From NCBI GenBank assembly GCA_903846075.1, contig CAIMZW010000030.1, positions 1 through 54,112 on the forward strand: a stretch of DNA of 54,112 bases. The letters are read 5' to 3'. The notes beneath the pieces were generated by a model that saw nothing but the letters and a program-made list of their open reading frames with translations, was not told where the DNA came from and made no database searches. Positions 34,497-43,170 of the stretch are shown piece after piece. A program made the translations under genes and the position numbers. How positions within the stretch are numbered: position 1 is the first letter of the stretch; the number at the start of each line of letters is the position of its first letter. This stretch comes from an uncultured Actinomycetes bacterium. GTDB lineage: Bacteria; Actinomycetota; Actinomycetes; Nanopelagicales; Nanopelagicaceae.

Positions 34497-36164
34497 ATGA
34501 CGACATATGCCGATCCAGTAAAAACAACAACCGTTGCACCGGCAAGAGTGGTCAAGCAAAGCAAGGGTCGCTTATTCGTTAAATGGGTTACCTCAACCGA
34601 TCACAAGACAATCGGTTATCTCTACCTCATGACCTCCTTTGCTTGGTTCCTCGTCGCAGGAGTTTTGGCACTTATGTTGCGTGCTGAACTTGCTCGCCCA
34701 GGTCTGCAGTTCTTGAGCACCGAGCAGTACAACCAAATCTTCACCATGCATGGAACTGTCATGCTCTTGATGTTTGCCACTCCGCTCTTTGTTGGTTTTG
34801 CCAACGTCATCATGCCGCTTCAAATCGGCGCTGCTGACGTAGCTTTTCCTCGACTGAACATGCTTTCTTACTGGCTCTTCCTCTTCGGTGGTTTGATGGC
34901 TTTTGGTGGCTTTTTGAGCCCAGGTGGTGCTGCCTCTTTCGGCTGGACTGCTTACGCACCACTTGCAAATTCGCAGTATTCCCCTGGAATTGGTGGGGAT
35001 CTTTGGGTGATCGGTTTGGCACTTAGCGGTATCGGAACCATCCTTGGTGGCGTCAACTTCATCACGACGATTTTCACGATGCGCGCGCCAGGAATGTCCA
35101 TGTTCCGCATGTCCATCTTCACCTGGAACGTACTGCTGACTTCGATTCTCGTACTTCTTGCCTTCCCACCTCTTGCCGCCGCGTTTCTAGGGTTGGAATC
35201 AGATCGACTATTTGGTTCGCATATCTTTGACCCCGCAAACGGGGGAGCGATGCTTTGGCAGAACTTGTTCTGGTTCTTCGGCCACCCTGAGGTTTATATT
35301 CTCGCGTTGCCGTTCTTCGGTATCGCCACGGAAATTCTTCCAGTCTTTAGTCGCAAACCAGTCTTCGGTTACAAAGGCTTAATTGCGGCAACGATTGGTA
35401 TCGCAGCTCTTTCGGTATCAGTCTGGGCTCACCACTTGTACGCCACTGGCCAAGTTCTTTTGCCCTTCTTTTCCTTCATGACCTTCCTCATTGGGGTTCC
35501 TACTGGAGTGAAATTCTTCAACTGGATTGGAACTATGTGGCGAGGTTCGGTCACTTTTGAAACGCCGATGCTCTTCATCATGGGCTTTTTAGTTACCTTC
35601 TTGTTTGGTGGCCTGACCGGAATTATCTTGGCTAGCCCTCCGATGGACTTTGCGGTCTCAGCTTCTTATTTCGTAGTTGCTCACTTCCACTATGTTCTCT
35701 TCGGCACCGTGGTCTTTGCGATGTTTGGTGGGTTCTATTTCTGGTGGCCAAAGATGACCGGCCATATGCTCAACGAACGCCTTGGCAAGATTCATTTCTG
35801 GACTCTCTTCTTCGGTTTCCACCTCACCTTCTTAATTCAGCACTGGCTGGGAATTAAGGGCATGCCACGTCGATACGCTGATTACTTAGCAACCGATGGC
35901 TTCACCACAATGAATACCATCTCTACCATCGGATCGTTCTTGCTCGCCTTATCGATGATTCCGTTCTTCATCAACGTGTGGATCAGTCGTAAAAGTGCCA
36001 AGGTCACTGTTGATGATCCATGGGGCTTCGGCGCTTCCCTGGAATGGGCAACATCGTGTCCGCCACCACGCCATAACTTCACTTCGATTCCACGCATCCG
36101 CAGCGAACGTCCAGCTTTCGATCTGCACTACCCGCATATGGCTCACACTGATGGAGGTCACTAA
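34497..36164 (+). CDS. ctaD: Cytochrome c oxidase subunit I
   Basis: The catalytic heme-copper subunit that reduces oxygen and pumps protons. It has 555 residues and 12 helices. The CuB-His/cross-linked Tyr motif is FGHPEVYIL, the CuB His pair is in WAHHLYATG, and [10 protein letters not shown] carries the heme a and a3 ligands; FTMHGTVML holds the other heme a ligand. It begins 2 bases after the ctaC stop. In M. tuberculosis ctaD is elsewhere in the genome, so its presence between ctaC and ctaF is a difference. Confidence 0.98.
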   Translation: MTTYADPVKTTTVAPARVVKQSKGRLFVKWVTSTDHKTIGYLYLMTSFAWFLVAGVLALMLRAELARPGLQFLSTEQYNQIFTMHGTVMLLMFATPLFVGFANVIMPLQIGAADVAFPRLNMLSYWLFLFGGLMAFGGFLSPGGAASFGWTAYAPLANSQYSPGIGGDLWVIGLALSGIGTILGGVNFITTIFTMRAPGMSMFRMSIFTWNVLLTSILVLLAFPPLAAAFLGLESDRLFGSHIFDPANGGAMLWQNLFWFFGHPEVYILALPFFGIATEILPVFSRKPVFGYKGLIAATIGIAALSVSVWAHHLYATGQVLLPFFSFMTFLIGVPTGVKFFNWIGTMWRGSVTFETPMLFIMGFLVTFLFGGLTGIILASPPMDFAVSASYFVVAHFHYVLFGTVVFAMFGGFYFWWPKMTGHMLNERLGKIHFWTLFFGFHLTFLIQHWLGIKGMPRRYADYLATDGFTTMNTISTIGSFLLALSMIPFFINVWISRKSAKVTVDDPWGFGASLEWATSCPPPRHNFTSIPRIRSERPAFDLHYPHMAHTDGGH

Positions 36165-36166
36165 CC

Positions 36167-36574
36167 GTGAAAACAGGTTGGCGGTTATTCGCCGGTTTAG
36201 CGCTCTTCTACGGGATTGTCACCGTCATTTACTGGCAGGTCGGTGGTGAGGCGGTAGGTATCACTGCAATCGCCCTCAGTGCTGGATTAGCGGCTCTTAT
36301 TGGCTTCTATCTCTGGTTTGCTGACAAGCGTTCCGGCGGAGTTTTGCCAGAAGATAATTTGGCTGGCGAGATCGCAGATTCTGCTGGTGAACTCGGTTTT
36401 TACTCTCCTCATTCTTGGTGGCCGTTGCCAGTCGCTGCATCCATGATGGCAGCAGGGCTTGGCCTACTCGTTGGCTGGTGGCTCACCTTCATCGCAATCG
36501 GAGCTCTCATCATCAGTGTCCTAGGCTTTGTTTTGGAGTATGAAGGCCCAGGAAAGTCTGTTTCGGCTCACTAA
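36167..36574 (+). CDS. ctaF: Cytochrome c oxidase subunit IV, actinobacterial type
   Basis: A 135-residue membrane protein with four hydrophobic helices, the size and pattern of actinobacterial CtaF. It includes FYSPHSWWPLPVAASMMAAGLGL (in parts), the segment conserved in the family. It starts with GTG 2 bases after ctaD and ends directly before the SRPBCC gene. CtaF is a structural part of the bc-aa3 supercomplex. Confidence 0.93.
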   Translation: MKTGWRLFAGLALFYGIVTVIYWQVGGEAVGITAIALSAGLAALIGFYLWFADKRSGGVLPEDNLAGEIADSAGELGFYSPHSWWPLPVAASMMAAGLGLLVGWWLTFIAIGALIISVLGFVLEYEGPGKSVSAH

Positions 36575-37051
36575 ATGTCTGCTCTTCGGGCTGAACTTCT
36601 TCAGACCGGCAATGATTTAATTAAGGCTGGTCGCATCGAGATTAATGCGCCCGCGATCGCCGTTTTCGATATTTTGGCCAATCCGCATCGTCATCCAGAT
36701 TTTGATGGATCTAAAACGGTGCAGAGAAGTCTCTCTGGTCCAACCCGGCTGTATTTAGGTGCGCGGTTTGGAATGCAAATGCGAATTAAAATTCCTTATC
36801 TCATTACCAATACTTGTGTTGAGTTCGAGGAGAATCGATTAGTCGCTTGGCGCCACTTTAGCCATCATATTTGGCGCTATGAACTTGCCGAACTTGGCCC
36901 CACGCGCACTCAAGTGACTGAGTATTTCGATGGCAGACCGGCTAGATCTCAGTATTGGCTTCGAAAAATAAATGCTTATTCGAATAATCAGAAGGCAATT
37001 CTTAAAACCTTGGTCAGATTAAAAGAACTGTCGGAATCCGAGAACGGCTAG
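36575..37051 (+). CDS. SRPBCC/polyketide cyclase-like protein
   Basis: 158 residues with the START/Bet v1-like helix-grip fold that usually binds a hydrophobic ligand. The N-terminal GRIEINAPAIAVFDILANPHRHPDFDG (in parts) is the typical SRPBCC opening, followed by beta strands RLYLGARFGMQMRI and the C-terminal helix. The ATG directly follows the ctaF stop, so it is part of the oxidase operon; a comparable gene, Rv2185c, is in the same region in M. tuberculosis. The stop shares CTAG with the stop of the convergent acetyltransferase. Ligand unknown. Confidence 0.85.
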   Translation: MSALRAELLQTGNDLIKAGRIEINAPAIAVFDILANPHRHPDFDGSKTVQRSLSGPTRLYLGARFGMQMRIKIPYLITNTCVEFEENRLVAWRHFSHHIWRYELAELGPTRTQVTEYFDGRPARSQYWLRKINAYSNNQKAILKTLVRLKELSESENG

Positions 37052-37521
37052 TCCTGCGCTAAGTTGTGGAGAGCTGCTCCGGTAATTCGATAGGGCACCC
37101 ACTCGGATAGGGGATACGCACCGAGGGATTTGTAGAACTCGATGGAAGGTTCATTCCAATCCAAAACTTGCCACTGGAATCTGGCGTAACCATTGTCGAC
37201 CGCTTTTTTCGCAAGGTATTTAAGCAATGATTTGCCCAAACCTTGGCCGCGATATTGCGGGCGAACGAAGAGATCCTCTAAATAAATTCCATGCGTGCCG
37301 GTCCAGGTGGAGTAATTGAGGAACCAAATGGCAAGACCAGCAATTTGGTTATCGCTTTCAATAATCTCGCAAAAAACTTTGGGATTTGGGCAGAAGAAAT
37401 TTTCAGTTATCTGTTCTGCAGTTGCCTGTGCCTCGTGCAGAGCATTTTCATACTCTGCAAGTTCGGCAATGAGAGAGAGTATCTCTTGGATATCTTCTTG
37501 CGTCGCAGGACGAATCAGCAC
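37048..37521 (-). CDS. GNAT acetyltransferase, spermidine/spermine N-acetyltransferase-like
   Basis: 157 residues. The opening MLIRPATQEDIQEILSLIAELAEYE (in parts) and IYLEDLFVRPQYRGQGLGKSLL are typical of the SSAT/diamine acetyltransferase branch of GNAT; the acetyl-CoA loop is RGQGLGKSL. The C-terminal WNEPSIEFYKSLGA closes the fold. GTG 37521 lies 7 bases after the qcrB stop and gives the usual N-terminus; a TTG at 37548 overlapping qcrB is the alternative. It is at the end of the qcr operon with no functional reason apparent. The substrate may be a polyamine or another small amine. Confidence 0.85.
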   Translation of the reverse strand: MLIRPATQEDIQEILSLIAELAEYENALHEAQATAEQITENFFCPNPKVFCEIIESDNQIAGLAIWFLNYSTWTGTHGIYLEDLFVRPQYRGQGLGKSLLKYLAKKAVDNGYARFQWQVLDWNEPSIEFYKSLGAYPLSEWVPYRITGAALHNLAQD

Positions 37522-37528
37522 GGCAGGT

Positions 37529-39121
37529 TTAGTGATGTCCGCCCTCAAGTTCTTTCTGCTCTGATTCAGTCGGCACCGGAATTTGTTCCGCGTGTGCTTG
37601 GCTCAATCTGGCGCGTATTTTGCCCTTTATACCTGAAGGGTTACGAACACCATTGGCATCTTCAGGTGCCACCGTCAACGCAGCAGGCTGGAGATGTTGA
37701 GTGAGAGTCCATGCCTTTTCAGGGGAGATCGGCTCGTGCACTTCGACAAATTCGCCGCTAGGCATCATGAGAAGGCGACCAGTTTCTCGGCCGTGCAAAA
37801 CGAGTTCGCGATCAGCACGCTGAAGTGAGAGACATAGTCTTTTGGTGATCACGAAGGCGATCGGAGGCAAGATAAACAAACCAAAACGTGTGAACCACAT
37901 GATTTGGTTAATGGTTAAATGGAAGTGGGTAGCGATGATGTCGTTACCACCATTGATCAAGGCGATGATCATAAAGGTCAAGCTCATGACACCCAAGGCA
38001 GTTCGATTAGGTGCATTGCGAGGGCGATCCAGAAGATGATGCTCGCGCTTATCGCCGGTTATCCAGCTTTCGATGAATGGATAGAGCGCCATTCCGGTAA
38101 AGAGAATGCCGGGCAAAATTAATCCTGGGATCATGATGTTCCAAGAGATGGTGTGGCCAAAGGCATGTGTTTCTAGCGGCGGCGACATACGGACAAGTCC
38201 ATCGAGCCATCCCATGTACCAGTCCGGTTGGGAACCGGCAGAGATCTGACCAGGCGTGTAAGGCCCGTAGAGCCAAATCGGGTTGATTGATGCCACTGCA
38301 CCAAGGAATGCAGTTACGCCGAAAACGATGAAGAAGAAGCCACCTGCTTTTGCCATATAAACCGGCATCAATGGGTATCCGACAACATTCTTCTCAGTGC
38401 GTCCTGGACCTGGATATTGAGTGTGCTTCTGGTACCAGACCAACATCAAGTGAATAGTAATTAGCCCAAGGAAAATTCCTGGCAAAAGAAGAACGTGCAC
38501 CGTGTAAATCCGCGGAATAAAGGCAGTTCCCGGGAAAGGTCCACCGAAGGCAAAGAATGCCAGGTAAGAACCAACGACGGGGATTGCTTGGAGAATCGCC
38601 TCAGCGATGCGGATACCAGTTCCCGAAAGAAGATCGTCAGGAAGTGAGTAACCCAAAAAGCCTTCGACAATTCCGAGAGTTAGTAGTCCTACGCCGATGA
38701 GCCAGTTGAATTCACGTGGCTTGCGGAAGGCACCGGTGAAGAAGACGCGCAGTAAGTGAACCACGATGGCAGCCATAAAAATTAATGCAGCCCAGTGGTG
38801 GATCTGGCGCATCAGTAACCCGCCACGAATTTCAAAGGAGATTCGCAAAGTTGAGGCATAGGCAGCAGACATATGAACTTGGGAAAGCGGCGCATAATTT
38901 CCGTTGTAGATAACTTCACGCTGTGAAGGATCGAACCAGAAAGTAAGGAATGTTCCGGTCAAGAGCAAAATGATGAAGGAGTAGAGGGCAATTTCGCCCA
39001 GCATGAACGACCAGTGGTCAGGAAAGACCTTAGTGAGGTTCTTCTTTAACCACTTAGCCGCGCCGGTTCGCTCATCTACATAGTTGGCTAAGCCGCCGAC
39101 AGCACGATCTTTTACACTCAT
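37529..39121 (-). CDS. qcrB: Cytochrome bc complex, cytochrome b subunit
   Basis: 530 residues. Oxidises menaquinol and passes electrons across the membrane to the Rieske protein and the low-potential hemes. The heme His residues are in RQIHHWAALIFMAAIVVHLLR and again in YTVHVLLLPG...ITIHLMLVW; the Qo loop carries the actinobacterial form of PEWY, QPDWYMGW. It has an actinobacterial C-terminal extension of about 120 residues. The ATG overlaps the qcrA stop by four bases. Confidence 0.97.
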   Translation of the reverse strand: MSVKDRAVGGLANYVDERTGAAKWLKKNLTKVFPDHWSFMLGEIALYSFIILLLTGTFLTFWFDPSQREVIYNGNYAPLSQVHMSAAYASTLRISFEIRGGLLMRQIHHWAALIFMAAIVVHLLRVFFTGAFRKPREFNWLIGVGLLTLGIVEGFLGYSLPDDLLSGTGIRIAEAILQAIPVVGSYLAFFAFGGPFPGTAFIPRIYTVHVLLLPGIFLGLITIHLMLVWYQKHTQYPGPGRTEKNVVGYPLMPVYMAKAGGFFFIVFGVTAFLGAVASINPIWLYGPYTPGQISAGSQPDWYMGWLDGLVRMSPPLETHAFGHTISWNIMIPGLILPGILFTGMALYPFIESWITGDKREHHLLDRPRNAPNRTALGVMSLTFMIIALINGGNDIIATHFHLTINQIMWFTRFGLFILPPIAFVITKRLCLSLQRADRELVLHGRETGRLLMMPSGEFVEVHEPISPEKAWTLTQHLQPAALTVAPEDANGVRNPSGIKGKIRARLSQAHAEQIPVPTESEQKELEGGHH

Positions 39122-40110
39122 GAGGAGCGCTCCCAGAAACTAGGACCGATTGGTTCGGTGAATGGTTGTTGCGCGACCAAGAAGCCCTGATCATCGACTT
39201 TGATAGCAAGTTGTGGCAGTGGCCGGGCCGCTGGACCAAAAATCACCTTTGCAGCGCGAGTCACGTCGAATGTTGATTGATGGCATGGGCAGAGAAGGTG
39301 CTTGGTCTGTTGTTCGTAGAGCGCTACAGCGCACCCCATATGCGAACAGATCTTCGAGAAGGCGATGATGCCATCGTGAGTCCAGGACAGACGCTGGGCA
39401 TCCAAATTGAAATCTTCAGGGCGCAGGCGAATCAAAAGAACGGCATCTTTGCCAATATTTTCTAGGGTTCGTTCTGTGCCAGCAGGCAGTTCAGGAAGAA
39501 CCTGAGCAACGGCGCCAACCTCTAAATCAGAAGGTTTGATTGGTCGATCGCCTGGATCGGTAACGAGGCGGGTTCCAGCTTTCCAATCGGTTGTGGTGAG
39601 AAACTTCTTAGGGAGAGGACCTAAATCACGAAGCAAAAGCAAAGGAGATAGTCCCAAGAGTCCTAATGAAAGACCCATAGTTCGCTTGATCAAAGTTCGA
39701 CGGCCAAGACCAGCAGAACCGCCTTGCTCTTTAACAGTGGCAACAAAGTCAGCTCGATCTGCATCTTCGGACCGAAATTCATGACGCTCTGCAACAACTT
39801 CGGTATCTGGCATCAATGTTTTTGCCCAGTGAACTGCAGCCATTCCTATGAAAAAGAGCGACATTGCTAGGCCGACACCAAGTGCGAGTTGTTGGGCATT
39901 GGTATCGCCCAAAACTGGTAGAAATACGAAGGTCGTCGACTTCATGAAAATATAAGAAAAGATAACGAGAACAGTTCCCAGTGCTGAGAGTAGAAAGAGA
40001 ATCGCTACCTGTCGTTCTGCTTGCTTAGCTGCCTTTGGATCGGTATCGGCGCGACGATGAACATGCTCTGGTAGGCCAGGGTCAGTAAATTTCTGAATCT
40101 CGTTGCTCAC
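39118..40110 (-). CDS. qcrA: Rieske iron-sulfur subunit of the bc complex
   Basis: 330 residues from GTG 40110. Actinobacterial QcrA has three N-terminal helices, and three hydrophobic stretches are visible here (about 37-60, 75-98 and 145-165). The [2Fe-2S] ligands are in CSHMGC (Cys, His) and LCPCHQSTF (Cys, His), both intact, with the disulfide cysteines also present. The start is three bases after the qcrC stop. It depends on Fe-S assembly. Confidence 0.96.
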   Translation of the reverse strand: MSNEIQKFTDPGLPEHVHRRADTDPKAAKQAERQVAILFLLSALGTVLVIFSYIFMKSTTFVFLPVLGDTNAQQLALGVGLAMSLFFIGMAAVHWAKTLMPDTEVVAERHEFRSEDADRADFVATVKEQGGSAGLGRRTLIKRTMGLSLGLLGLSPLLLLRDLGPLPKKFLTTTDWKAGTRLVTDPGDRPIKPSDLEVGAVAQVLPELPAGTERTLENIGKDAVLLIRLRPEDFNLDAQRLSWTHDGIIAFSKICSHMGCAVALYEQQTKHLLCPCHQSTFDVTRAAKVIFGPAARPLPQLAIKVDDQGFLVAQQPFTEPIGPSFWERSS

Positions 40111-40112
40111 CG

Positions 40113-40907
40113 TTATCTCGCTTTCGATGCTAGCCAGACTGCGACGCCGACAAGAAGTCCGAGTCCCAGTGTCCACACTAATAAACCTTCAGTAACCGGT
40201 CCGACGCGACCGAGGGAAGCGCCACCCAAACTTGGTTCGCTCTGGGCCGCTTTGATCCATTTAATAATGGAGAGTTTCTCGGCTGGAGTGATTGTTTTGT
40301 CAGAGAAAACTGGCATCGATTGCGGTCCAGTAATCATTGCTTCGTAAATTTGTTTTGGTTCTGAACCCATCAAGGAAGGTGCGTACTTACCCAATGTCAG
40401 AGCGCCACCTTGTGCGGCGAAGTTATGGCACATCGCGCAGTTTGTTCGGAACAGTTGTCCACCGTCTGCGACGCTACCGTCCCGTTCCCACGTGAGTGAC
40501 TCGTTAGTGACCGATGCAGGTCCAGGAGCTAGAGATGCTACATAAGCAGCCAAAGCCGCTGTTTCTTGCTCGTTATAGACCGGCTTCTTACGCATTGCTT
40601 GTTGGCTCATATCAGCCATCGGCATTCGTCCGGTTCCAACTTGGAAGTCCACCGATGCAGAACCGACACCAATAAGTGATGGCGCAATTGAGCCACCTTC
40701 TGCATTGAGGCCGTGACAGGACGAGCAACCACGAGCAAAAATTTGCTTTCCTTCGGCGACCAATGTGCTCTGCGAAGTGGCCTCGGCGTGAGCCTTGTTT
40801 GGAAGAGCGCTGGCTAAAGAGAAGGTAGTGCCCAAGGTGAAGAGTGCGGCAAGAATGAGCGCGGGCGCAGCGAATCTATGTCGGCGATATCTCGAGAGAT
40901 GTTTCAT
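40113..40907 (-). CDS. qcrC: Diheme cytochrome c subunit of the bc complex
   Basis: 264 residues. An N-terminal signal anchor, two c-type heme motifs CSSCH and CAMCH with distal Met regions, and a C-terminal helix (GLLVWTLGLGLLVGVAVWLA). In actinobacteria this protein replaces soluble cytochrome c and links the bc complex directly to the aa3 oxidase as a supercomplex. It follows ctaE by 19 bases and precedes qcrA by 2. Confidence 0.96.
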   Translation of the reverse strand: MKHLSRYRRHRFAAPALILAALFTLGTTFSLASALPNKAHAEATSQSTLVAEGKQIFARGCSSCHGLNAEGGSIAPSLIGVGSASVDFQVGTGRMPMADMSQQAMRKKPVYNEQETAALAAYVASLAPGPASVTNESLTWERDGSVADGGQLFRTNCAMCHNFAAQGGALTLGKYAPSLMGSEPKQIYEAMITGPQSMPVFSDKTITPAEKLSIIKWIKAAQSEPSLGGASLGRVGPVTEGLLVWTLGLGLLVGVAVWLASKAR

Positions 40908-40926
40908 TAGTTTTAGTAACCCGTTC

Positions 40927-41553
40927 TCACTTAATTAAATAGATCGCAGAGAAGAGTGCGATCCACACAATGTCGACGAAGTGCCAGTAGTAAGAGACCA
41001 CGATTGCGGTCGTGGCTTGAGAGTGTCCAAATTTTCGGGCTTTATTCACACGAATGAGAACGACAAGGAATGCAATGAGGCCGCCAGTAACGTGAAGGCC
41101 GTGAAATCCCGTAGTGATGTAGAAAACTGAACCGTAGGCACGAGAGGAGAGTGAGAGACCATCTCGAACAAGATTGGTGTACTCATAAATCTGTCCGCCA
41201 ATAAAGAAAGCACCCATGAGGAAGGTCAACGCAAACCATTCGCGCATTCCCCACTTAGAGAACTTCCATAGCGGCCCGCTTCGTCGACCTTGAAAACGTT
41301 CGGCTGCAAAAACACCGAATTGGCAGGTGACAGAAGAGAGGACGAGAACAGTTGTATTGATGGAAGCGAACTTGATGTTCAACATTCCGGTTGATTCCAA
41401 CCAAACTTTTGGTCCCTGGACTGCGCGCGTTGTGAAGTACATCGCAAAGAGAGCTGCGAAGAACATCAGTTCGCTGGAGAGCCAGACGATTGTTCCTACG
41501 GCAACGAGATTTGGTCTGGTTGCTTTTACTGGGGTTGCTGCCACTGTGGTCAC
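40927..41553 (-). CDS. ctaE: Cytochrome c oxidase subunit III
   Basis: 208 residues with five transmembrane helices, as usual in the actinobacterial form. Family motifs are [17 protein letters not shown] near residue 25 and [13 protein letters not shown], with the end [14 protein letters not shown]. It is first in the ctaE-qcrC-qcrA-qcrB operon and starts at GTG 41553. It is part of the aa3 oxidase but is transcribed with the bc genes, as in mycobacteria. Confidence 0.96.
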   Translation of the reverse strand: MTTVAATPVKATRPNLVAVGTIVWLSSELMFFAALFAMYFTTRAVQGPKVWLESTGMLNIKFASINTTVLVLSSVTCQFGVFAAERFQGRRSGPLWKFSKWGMREWFALTFLMGAFFIGGQIYEYTNLVRDGLSLSSRAYGSVFYITTGFHGLHVTGGLIAFLVVLIRVNKARKFGHSQATTAIVVSYYWHFVDIVWIALFSAIYLIK

Positions 41554-41705
41554 GGGGGGATTATTCCTGATTTATTGACTAAATAGGATCTCATCGCCCT
41601 CTCGCGAGCCGTACGGTCGGGTGACACTCATCACGCGCCCTTTTCCGCCGGTGGTGGCGGGGATACGCTCCGAGGTTGGGCAATCCGTGGCTAGACTAGG
41701 CAACC

Positions 41706-42113
41706 ATGAGCAGTCCAGTCATTCTCATCTATTCGGACGATCAAAGTGTCCGAGCCAGCCTCGTTTCCGCGCTCGGAAGCCGAATTGCGGCCGATCTGCC
41801 CGCCCATACGATCGTTGAATTTGCCACTGGGCCAGCACTTCGGGCTTACGTCGATGGGAAGAACCCTGTCTCGCTCTTTATTTTGGATGGCGAAGCTGTT
41901 CCAGAAGGCGGAATGGGCATTGCTCGCCAGCTTAAAGATGAGGTCTACAACTGCCCACCTGTCCTTCTGATTACCGGCCGAGTTGAAGATGGCTGGTTGG
42001 CATCTTGGTCTAGAGCCGAAGATGCGCTCTCTCATCCCATCGATCCCTTCGTTGTCGCCCACAAAGCGGGGCAATTGCTCCGGTCACGCTTAGCGCTCTC
42101 CGATCTTGCCTGA
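41706..42113 (+). CDS. Receiver-domain-like protein without output domain
   Basis: 135 residues that look like a response-regulator receiver fold: the beta-1 strand VILIYSDDQSVR with the Asp pair, a beta-3 strand LFILDGEAVPEGGMG with a candidate phospho-acceptor Asp near residue 61, and a beta-4 strand PVLLITGRVED. The usual Lys-Pro near the end is His-Pro here (ALSHPIDPF), so phosphorylation chemistry is doubtful. There is no DNA-binding domain and no kinase nearby. It overlaps trpD by eight bases. I recall similar single-domain proteins beside trpD/ctaE in other actinobacteria. Function unknown. Confidence 0.7.
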   Translation: MSSPVILIYSDDQSVRASLVSALGSRIAADLPAHTIVEFATGPALRAYVDGKNPVSLFILDGEAVPEGGMGIARQLKDEVYNCPPVLLITGRVEDGWLASWSRAEDALSHPIDPFVVAHKAGQLLRSRLALSDLA

Positions 42114-43170
42114 GGCTAACCCGTTCGACTGGGCTGAAATCATCGCCCAACTTCGCAATAAAGAGGTACTTACCACTCCTCAGACTTACTGGGTCATGGA
42201 AAATATCCTCGGCGGTCTGGCCGATATTGAAGATATAAAGAATTTTCTCCTCGCCTACAAGGATAAAGGCGAAACTCCGGACGAGATTACGGACATGGTC
42301 GCGCAAATGTTTAAGTTTGCCGCGCCGATAACTATCCCGGATCGAGCCTTAGATATCGTCGGGACCGGTGGGGATGGCGCAAACACCATCAATATTTCAA
42401 CCACAGCGTGCATAGTGACGACGGCTGCAGGGGCGAGAGTCGTGAAACATGGAAACCGGGCCGCTACCTCTTTGGCGGGTTCGGCTGATCTGCTTGAAGC
42501 CTTGGGGATCGACATCACCCTTGATGGAGTTCAGGTCGCTGAGTGCATTCGACGGATCGGAATTGGCTTTTGCTTTGCTCCGAAGTTTCACCCTGCCATG
42601 CGTTTTGCTGCGCCAGCGCGAAAAGAGCTGAAAGTTCCCACTATTTTTAACATTCTTGGGCCACTCTCCAATCCAGCACAACCTAAAGCGGTCGCGATTG
42701 GTGTGGCTAGCGAACGAATGCTGCCAATCATGGCAAAAGTTCTGGCTGATCGTGGTTGCGAGGGATTCCTTTTCCGAGGCGATGATGGGCTCGATGAAAT
42801 TTCCATCTCAACAACAACTACCGTCATCCAAATTAATAATGGTCAAATGCGGCAAGAGAGTTTCGACCCAAGAAACATTGGTATCGACCTTGCTCCGATA
42901 TCTGACATTGCCGGCGGTGACCCAGCGTTCAATGCGGCGGTCACTCGTTCCATCTTCGACGGAGAGCGCGGTCCAAGAAGGGATGCAGTACTTCTCAATG
43001 CGGCTGCTTCGATTGCGGCATTTAAAGCGGATTTTTCATTGAGCGTGGAACAACAATTTGCCAACGGCTGGGTAAAGGCCAATCAGGCAATTGATTCGGG
43101 GGCTGCGAAAAGATTGTTAGAAAATTGGATTATCTTGAGCAATGAGTTGGCTAAGCCTGTTTCTGCGTAA
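42106..43170 (+). CDS. trpD: Anthranilate phosphoribosyltransferase
   Basis: Second step of tryptophan synthesis: anthranilate plus PRPP. It has 354 residues. The PRPP loop is DIVGTGGDGANTINIST, and the anthranilate site residues are in KHGNRAATSLAGSADLLEALG. The start is TTG 42106 inside the end of the receiver-like gene; no better start was found. No other trp gene is in the window, as in M. tuberculosis, where trpD is also separate and next to ctaE. The last 20 bases overlap the end of the convergent exonuclease gene. Confidence 0.95.
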   Translation: MPEANPFDWAEIIAQLRNKEVLTTPQTYWVMENILGGLADIEDIKNFLLAYKDKGETPDEITDMVAQMFKFAAPITIPDRALDIVGTGGDGANTINISTTACIVTTAAGARVVKHGNRAATSLAGSADLLEALGIDITLDGVQVAECIRRIGIGFCFAPKFHPAMRFAAPARKELKVPTIFNILGPLSNPAQPKAVAIGVASERMLPIMAKVLADRGCEGFLFRGDDGLDEISISTTTTVIQINNGQMRQESFDPRNIGIDLAPISDIAGGDPAFNAAVTRSIFDGERGPRRDAVLLNAAASIAAFKADFSLSVEQQFANGWVKANQAIDSGAAKRLLENWIILSNELAKPVSA

